In this document: positions 57,191 through 64,000 of the stretch, in pieces
Position numbering within the stretch: the first letter of the stretch is position 1
Layout: each line of letters begins with the position of its first letter
Assembly: GCF_045679555.1 (NCBI RefSeq)
Contig: NC_092094.1
Span: 34,054,430-34,118,429, forward strand
Source: Salvelinus alpinus
Taxonomy: Eukaryota > Chordata > Actinopteri > Salmoniformes > Salmonidae
Direction of reading: 5' to 3'
DNA: 64,000 nt
Notes under the pieces: model-generated
Seen by the model: only the letters and a program-made list of their open reading frames with translations
Told to the model about the DNA's origin: nothing
Databases searched by the model: none
Translations under genes and position numbers: made by a program

Positions 57191-59655
57191 AAGAAAACAT
57201 GAACTTGAGGTAAAGAAACCGATGTGAAGAATGTCCTTTTTTCTGCTCCAAAAAGACCACTGCGGGTGGTAGCCATAATGATGGAATATTTGTGGGCTAG
57301 CCAGGACTCCTCCCAAAGCGTTTGTTTGTGTTCCCCCTCCATATCTGGGAAGACACACAAGGAAGAATGTCAGGCATATCTGATGCAGCTCTGTCATGAA
57401 GAGGGGGAAATAAATGAGGGGTTGGCACCATGATTCATTTCTAAGTCATAGGGGGAGCTAATACCACAATTGAACCCAAATACAAAATAGAAGTTCTACA
57501 AGCCTAAAAGTTTTTAATATCAATATCAGCCCTATTAATAAATTTTAAAACACTAACTTGGGCTTGCTTATGGCAGATATTCATGTAGACCCGTTCAAAT
57601 TAGGGGAAAAAAGTGAACTTGGGGGTCATTGTATTTTGCACTTTGACTGTGCTTGTTTGCACATACCAATGGGGAAGCCAACAAGGGGGAGGAGAAAGTA
57701 AATGACTGTTTACTGGCAGCTTGAATTTCTCCAAGTTTCAGATAAGAGATTCCTTACCAGCATCATCAGGGCCGTGTCCTGGTCAGGAATTCTCCCTCCG
57801 TGGATCAGAGGATGTTGAAAGCTACTGATATGGGGGAGATCTTTACAAGTAGTTGAACTGAAAACCCACTGTTCTTTGAGTGGTCTTGTGTTGACAATTT
57901 CCCGTTCTGAGTGGTTGACCCCCGTACGAATATCTTCACACTCCAAGTTTAGCATTTCTTAGTTTGTAGCCTAGCATCTTATTGCCAAAATTATTTAGCC
58001 CCTAATGTCACAAGGTTAGAACTTTCCGTGTCTACACACACAGAGACACTTCCATACGTGTCCATATATGGAGTCTCTTGTGCTGTAGCCTCTGTGTGTG
58101 AAGTGGAGGGCTCGGTTGGAGAGCCTTTTTGTGAGGTCTAAGTCCTACTTGATATTTTTTTCCATTCCACAGAGCTATAAAACCCTTCGGTATGCACTTA
58201 CAAATGAGCCACTGTTCTTCTCCAATACTCTCCTCCTTGTGTAATAACTACTGGAACAGAGAGAGTCAGATGAAAAAGCAACGTTAAGGGGAAGCGAATT
58301 TTAGAATAGGAATAAGGGTTTGTTATGGAATACTTACTGAACCACTTTTCTGCCAGTATTTTATGCTGTACTTTGTCACAATTACATACATATATGATAC
58401 AAATGTATTATTGCATAGTTAACCTGGAATAATGGCAATCTATTGTCACATTGAGCAGTATGGCCAGTACATACTGTACATAGATTGGCATAGCCCATCT
58501 GATCAGCTCTCAAATTAAAATCTGGGCCAGTTTGTATTACTGTGTGCATCATCTCCCCAAAATTTGAAATTTCCTTTTTCATTATTAAATAACATTTCTA
58601 AAATTAAATTCACCAGTAGGGGTTTTAAACTAGATTTTGTGAATGAACTCCTAACACCAAAATTACTTTTAAAGTTAAAGTAAAACAGTAATTTGGAGCT
58701 TGCGTGGGAATCAATGGCAATGATACATTCCAGTGTGGTTTTGAGTGACTGGTGAAAGGCTGACAGTGTTCATACTACAACCTGACCCAGCAGTCTCCCT
58801 ACAGTAAGGAATTATGCAGGAACCCACAGCTCTATAGTAACTGTCTGCTGCTCATACCAAAGCATGGCTGTGACCCTGTCTGTGTTTGTTCAGATGCTGT
58901 GACTGTTTTCCCGTCACATTTAGACTTCCCCATCAGGTAGAGCAGATGGGAAAAGTAATGAAACAACTGTCTGAATGCATAGACGTGAGAATCAATAGAC
59001 ATCCAGTGGTGGTGGTGTGGTCTGAGTGATCCCTGCCCTGAGGCCACACTGTTAGAGATAACAGCATATAATTATTGTCATTATCTCCTGAGGATGCTGA
59101 GAGGAACATTCATATCACGAGTCACATTAAAGAAACTGGGAAAGGGCGTAAAACTCTTGAAGCTTGCTATCCCAGGATCCCACTCCCTCAACCAGCCCAG
59201 TCTCTGGGTCAGTCTCTGCAACCAGAGCTGCTGGGTGAACAGTACACCGGAAGAATGGACAGCCAAGCTCTCAGAGTAATAGAGAGTAGAGTTTAGCCAC
59301 ATCGATTAATCACTCTGGTTCAACACAGTTTAAACCCTCATGAAAAATGGCATCAGTCAAGAGAGTATCCAGAGTAACTGTTTATTCAGCTTTTATACAT
59401 GGAGGGGAACCCATGGAATTGAGAGAAAAAAGTAGCCCTGCCAGGACGTTTGTGTGCAGCCAATTTGGGCTCTCATCTAGTGTGCACTGCAAAGTTTCCA
59501 GAAGGGGAGGGACGGAGGAATGAGTGTTACATTTCATTTGAGACAGCTTAAATCCCTGGGGACACTGCGGCTCGGTTTCAGTCTGCAGCAGCACAGTTTG
59601 AGACAGAGCTCTCCGACTGCTCACCATCATGTGTCTGTATCAGATACCAGCTGAA
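57191..59655. other. Intergenic, nothing recognised
   Basis: About 2.5 kb without a recognisable gene, RNA or transposon. Overlapping open frames at 59075-59302 on both strands look fortuitous. Confidence 0.4.
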
Positions 59656-60776
59656 CTATCCCACCTCATGTTAGTGTCCAACACGCTTTCTATACCCTTA
59701 ACCTTGTTCTGAACACCTCCAACAAAAAGGGCATGTGGTTTGGTAAGAAGAATGCCTCTCCTCACAGGTGTGATTACTACCTCTTAGGGCTTAGAGTTTG
59801 AGGTAGTCACCTCATACAAGTACTTGGTAGTATGACTAGACGGTACACTGTCCTTCTCTCAGCACATATCAAAGCTGCAGGCTAAAGTTAAATCTAGACT
59901 TGGTTTCCTCTATCGTAATCGCTCCTCTTTCACCCCAGCTGCCAAACTAACCCTGATTCAGATGACCATCCTACCCATGCTAGATTACGGAGATGTAATT
60001 TATAGATCGGCAGGTAAGGGTGCTCTCGAGAGGCTAGATGTTCTTTACCATTCAGCCATCAGATTTGCCACCAATTCTCCTTATAGGACACATCACTGCA
60101 CTCTATACTCTTCTGTAAACTGGTCATCTCTGTAAACCCCTCTGTATAGGCCTCACTCCCCCCCTATCTGAGATATCTACTGCAGCCCTCATCCTCCACA
60201 TACAACACCCGTTCTGCCAGTCACATTCTGTTAATGGTCCCCAAAGCACACACATCCCTGGGTCGCTCCTCTTTTCAGTTCGCTGCAGCTAGCGACTGGA
60301 ATGAGCTGCAACAAGCACTCAAACACTCAAACTGGACAGTTTTATCTCAATCTCTTCATTCAAAGACTCAATCATCATCACTCAATCTCTTACTGACAGT
60401 TGTAGCTGCTTTGCGTGATGTATTGCTGTCTCTACCTTCTTGCCCTTTGTGCTGTTGTCCGTGCCCAATAATGTTTGTACCATGTTGTGCTCCTGCCATG
60501 TTGTGTTGCTACCATGTTGTTGTCATGTTATGTTGCTGTCATGCAGTGTTGTCATGTGTTGCTGCCATGCTATGTTGTTGTCTTAGGTCTCTCTTTATGT
60601 AGTGTTGTGCTGTCTCTCTGGTCGTGATGTGCGTTTTGTCCTATATTTTTATTAAACATTTTTCTTTTTTAAATCCCAGCCCCCGTCCCCGCAGGAGGCC
60701 TTTTGCCAGGCCGTCATTGTAAATAAGAATTTGTTCTTAACTGACTTGCCTAGTTAAATAAAGGGTAATTAAAATA
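59656..60776 (+). mobile_element. 5'-truncated LINE carrying the SINE tail (RSg-1/L2-like)
   Basis: The C-terminal part of a LINE reverse transcriptase is present. In order: VVTSYKYLVV, LDGTLSFSQHISKLQAKVKS, RLGFLYRNRSSFTPAAKLTL, MLDYGDVIYRSAGKGALERL, then RTHHCTLYSSVNW and, in other frames, KAHTSLGRSSFQFAAASDWN. The 3' UTR has imperfect TGTTGCTRCCATG repeats (about 60475-60575). It ends with GGCCGTCATTGTAAATAAGA, TTTGTTCTTAACTGACTTGC and TTAAATAAAGG, identical to the HpaI SINE tail. Frame changes and stops show it is dead. This is the partner LINE type of the SINEs in this window. Confidence 0.9.
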
Positions 60777-61129
60777 AAAAACGTTTAAAAAATCAGGTTT
60801 GGTATTAGGCTCAGTATGGGTTGGCTGTTATAGGCGCTATTATTTATTTGAGACCAGCTGCAGCAGATACATTTACATTACCTCCTTAGTTTCTAGAGGT
60901 GTCCAAAATTAGCCCCTGAAGGTTTGAGCTTCATAGCTTTGGCCCAATATAGCTCAGCTCTTACTGCCCTGCTGACTCAGAAATGCTGTCTCTTTCTTAC
61001 ACTCCTCCTCTAAAGGAGCTGCCGTGCCTAAGACGAAGAGAGGCATCCATTACCGTCACAGAGCATAGGACTGAGAGCTGCTAAAGGTGGCTACACGGTT
61101 TACGTGCGTAGATCTACGCGCAGGCCTGT
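60777..61129. other. Intergenic, nothing recognised
   Basis: Short spacer with no feature seen. Confidence 0.4.
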
Positions 61130-62640
61130 TAGTGGGTGGATTTTTTTTGAGCAGCCGACTCTTTTCGTTGCGTTCCAGCCAGAGAGGAAGTCCACCTTGT
61201 GTAGTGTTTATCCACTAGGGGGCTTGGGGAGCTAGAGTAGCTTACCAAGCAATAGGGGTCGAGGCACTCTATTTGACTAGCTAGCGACAACATTTGAACT
61301 TCCGGATCCGGTGCTATATGCCTGTTTACAAATACTAGCTAGCTAGCAAGCTACATGTTAGGCTAATCTGGTGTTCTATCTTTTACGACGCTACTTCTTA
61401 GCCACAGAAACAGAAGCAAACATGTCTGTCTATGAACTGCTCTTACTACTAAGGAGGAGAAGAAAAACACCCCAGAGAAAATTGCGAGTTCGACTACAGA
61501 GGGGACGATGGGGGAATACTCATCTCTTGTCCAACCTATGCGAAGCATTGACTAGGAAAGACATTTTAAATACTTTCTTCAGCGGCTTGCTCCGCACATC
61601 TCGCAGGAAAGAACTCACAGCTTGCCCGTAATTGCTACAGGAAGGCTGTCTGTGACCCTTTGGTTTTTGGCGAGTGGCAGCACACAGCAAAGTTATAAGC
61701 TAGGAATCTCAACAATTTGTGCCATCGTCATGAAATTGTGCCAAGCTATCTGGCATGTCCTGAAGAGGGATTTTGTTGCTTATCCCTCCGTGGAAAATGG
61801 GCTTCACCATGATTGACGTGGGCACATAGTCAGGAAGGAGATGCAGGAATCTTCTCATGAAGCAAGTTCTGCTCCCAATTCATAGCAGGCCAGCTGCCGC
61901 TACCAAGGCCAGAGTGCTTGCCCAAACACCGAGCCCACATGTCTTTGTGGGAGACGAGGCATTCCATCTGATGGTAAACCTGATGCGACCATATCCAGGT
62001 AAGATACGCTAAAAACATGTGACTATACATATGATGTGAAAATTATACCCATATAGACATTGTAGTTATATACTTCACATAAAAGTGATCTGGCATCCCA
62101 GTAAGAGGATGGGGGCCTATGTCCAAAGCTTAGGCTACATAGTTGTTACAGGACACATTTGATAGCCTTCATTTTCATGTTCAATACTAATGGAAACACT
62201 TCTTTTATTCTGGTCTTGACGACACCAAGAAGATCTACAACTACCACCACTCAAGAGCCAGAAGAATTTCAGAGCTCTGCTTTGGGATCCTTCCTGCAAG
62301 ATGGAGGATCCTGGGAGAAGCCCTTGAGGTTGCCCCAGAGAAACCTGAGACTTATGAAGGCCTGTGTGGCCATCTATAATTAAATTTCCACTACAAACAC
62401 TGACAACAGAGTCATCAACCCCACGTTTGTTGTCCACTCCACACCCACTGGGGACCTGCATCCAGGAGAGTGGAGACAGGTGGTACAAGTGGACACTAGT
62501 TTCCTGGACCCAAGAAACATGTCGGCAGACAGGGCAACCAGAGTTGCTATATACGTGCGCAACAACCTCAAGGACTACTTCCTCACACCAGCTGGTCAAG
62601 TGTCTTTCCAGGATGCTGCCATGACGCGTGGCACCTAACA
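61130..62640 (+). mobile_element. Decayed PIF/Harbinger transposon (HARBI1-like transposase)
   Basis: Plus-strand pieces resemble the HARBI1 transposase in order: MSVYELLLLLRRRRKTPQRK and LLSNLCEALTRKDILNTFFS (from 61422), IATGRLSVTLWFLASGSTQQ and SYKLGISTICAIVMKLCQAI (61625 on), PHVFVGDEAFHLMVNLMRPY (about 61938, around a catalytic Asp), then LGSFLQDGGSWEKPLRLPQR and RLMKACVAIYN (62282 on), and a C-terminal RATRVAIYVRNNLKDYFLTP (about 62525). The pieces are in several frames and part of the DDE core is missing between about 62000 and 62210. Termini were not defined, so the coordinates are approximate. Confidence 0.8.
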
Positions 62641-62679
62641 GTAAATTCTGGAGTGTGGTTTGGAAAACATGTATACATA

Positions 62680-62891
62680 CAGTGCATTCGGAAAGTATTC
62701 AGACCCCTAGACTTTTTTCACATTTTGTTATGTTACAGCCTTATTCTAAAACGGATTACATTTAAACAAATGTACAAATCCTCAATTCTCATCAATCTAC
62801 ACAATACCCCATAATGACAAAGTGAAAACATACTTTTAGAAATGTTTGCAAGTGTATAAAACTTTTAAAACAGAAATATCTTATTTACATA
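62680..62891 (-). mobile_element. Terminal piece of the third Tc1-like family
   Basis: Starts after TA with CAGTGCATTCGGAAAGTATT, the inverse of the terminus at 48040, and continues through AGACTTTTTTCACATTTTGT to TATTTACATA. It is cut there by a Sleeping Beauty-type element whose TA target is at 62890-62891. Confidence 0.9.
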
Positions 62892-64000
62892 CAGTTGAAG
62901 TCTGAAGTTTATATACACCTTAGCCAATTACATTTAAATTCAATTTTTCACAATTCCTGACATTTAATCCAAGTAAAAATTCCCTGTCTAAGGTCAGTTA
63001 GGATCACAACATTATTTTAAGAATGTGAAATATCAGAATAATAGTAGAGAATTATTTATTTCAGCTTTTATTTCTTTCATCACATTCTCAGTGGGTCAGA
63101 AGTTTACATACACTCAATTAGTATTTGGTAGCATTGCCTTTAAATCGTTTAACTTGGGCCAAACGTTTCAGGTAGCCTTCCACAAGCTTCCCACAATAAG
63201 TTGGGTGAATTTTGGCCCATTCCTCCTGACAGAGCTTGTGTAACTGAGTCAGGTGTGTAGGCTTCCTTGCTCGCACACGCTTTTTCAGTTCTGCCCACAC
63301 ATTTTCTATAGGATTGAGGTCAGGGCTTTGTGATGGCCACTCCAATACCTTGACTTTGTTGTCCTTAAGCCATTTTGCCACAACTTTGGAAGTATGCTTT
63401 GAGTCATTGTCCATTTGGAAGACCCATTTGCGAGCAAGCTTTAACTTCCTGACTGATGTCTTGAGATGTTGCTTCAATATATCCACATAATTTTCCTCCC
63501 TCATGATGCCATCTTTTTTGTGAAGTGCACCAGTCCCTCCTGCAGCAAAGCACCCCCCACAACATGATACTGCCACCCCCATGCTTCAAGGTTGGGATGG
63601 TGTTCTTCGGCTTGCAAGCATCCCCCTTTTTCGTCCAAACATAACGATGATCATTATGGCCAAACAGTTCTATTTTTGTACGATCTTGGTCCCCATGTGC
63701 AGTTGCAAACCGTAGTCTGGCTTTTTTTATGGCGGTTTTGGAGCTGTGGCTTCTTCCTTGCCTTTTAGGTCATGTCGATATAGGACTCGTTTTACTGTGG
63801 ATAAAGATACGTTTGTACCCTTTTCTTCCAGCATCTTCACAAGGTCCTTTGCTGTTGTTCTGGGATTGATTTGCACCTTCAGGCACCTTCAGGCATTTGG
63901 AAATTGCTCCCAAGGATGAACCAGACTTGTGGAGGTCTACAATTCTTTTTCTGAGGTCTTGGCTGATTTCATTTCCCCATGATGTCAAGCAAAGAGGCAC
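62892..64000 (-). mobile_element. Sleeping Beauty-type Tc1 transposon, cut by window edge
   Basis: A third copy of the 7481 family, same orientation. The left terminus is CAGTTGAAGTCTGAAGTTTA. The minus strand from 63582 keeps a long frame, including GGTGALHKKDGIMREENYVD, WVFQMDNDSKHTSKVVAKWL (second catalytic Asp) and SPDLNPIENVWAELKKRVRA (third catalytic residue), to the stop near 63118. About 35 bp are missing near 63680, which removes the WSDE segment with the first catalytic Asp. A second gap near 63880 removes sequence between the DNA-binding and central regions. The right end lies beyond the window. Confidence 0.95.

Overview
The window is nuclear DNA from a salmonid fish (salmon, trout or charr). 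The evidence is its repeat content: HpaI-type tRNA-derived SINEs, another SINE sharing the same 3' tail, the LINE that donates that tail, several Tc1-like families including three copies of the Sleeping Beauty-related type, and short hAT-like elements. I place it in Salmonidae but cannot name the species.

Four host genes can be supported from splice sites, reading frame and protein similarity recalled from memory. (1) The 5' part of a tmem266-like gene is on the minus strand: a probable non-coding first exon near 15.4-16.0 kb, a start-codon exon at 13.5 kb and one coding exon at 4.2-4.4 kb. The rest lies beyond the left edge. The 4.2 kb exon carries a frame break. (2) A complete compact nrg4-like gene (neuregulin-4, 110 aa, four coding exons) lies at 21.3-22.1 kb on the plus strand, head-to-head with tmem266. 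(3) A complete lactb gene (mitochondrial serine beta-lactamase-like protein, six exons, 540 aa) is on the minus strand at 23.9-26.2 kb. (4) A complete tpm1 gene (alpha-tropomyosin) is on the minus strand at 30.8-42.7 kb, with two alternative starts (1a, 1b), two mutually exclusive pairs (2a/2b, 6a/6b) and three alternative last exons. The striated-muscle combination gives 284 aa exactly, and the short non-muscle form gives 248 aa. tpm1 followed by lactb on one strand, and nrg4 head-to-head with tmem266, are the arrangements I recall for human chromosome 15.

Layout: 0-4 kb, tmem266 intron with a SINE. 5-12.3 kb, tmem266 intron filled by a TIR element with a telomere-like tract, a 40-bp hairpin minisatellite and three Tc1-like elements. 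12.7-13.3 kb, simple repeats. 16.9-20.3 kb, a mosaic of two LINE types and a Tc1 derivative. 21.3-26.2 kb, nrg4 and lactb. 26.4-28.1 kb, an ORF1-only LINE with a SINE inside. 29-43 kb, tpm1. 43-64 kb, intergenic and almost all repeats, including two small TIR elements next to the tpm1 promoter, three layers of nested insertions at 54.4-57.2 kb, a 5'-truncated LINE, a decayed Harbinger element and a Sleeping Beauty-type element cut by the right edge.

The most unusual item is a 532-bp unit at 55351-55882. It has 232/237-bp direct terminal repeats beginning TG and ending CA, a 63-bp interior with a polypurine tract and a 4-bp target duplication, and it sits inside a Tc1 element. It resembles a miniature LTR element (TRIM) whose terminal repeats carry tRNA-like Pol III boxes. 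Identifications by similarity are from memory; no database search was run.
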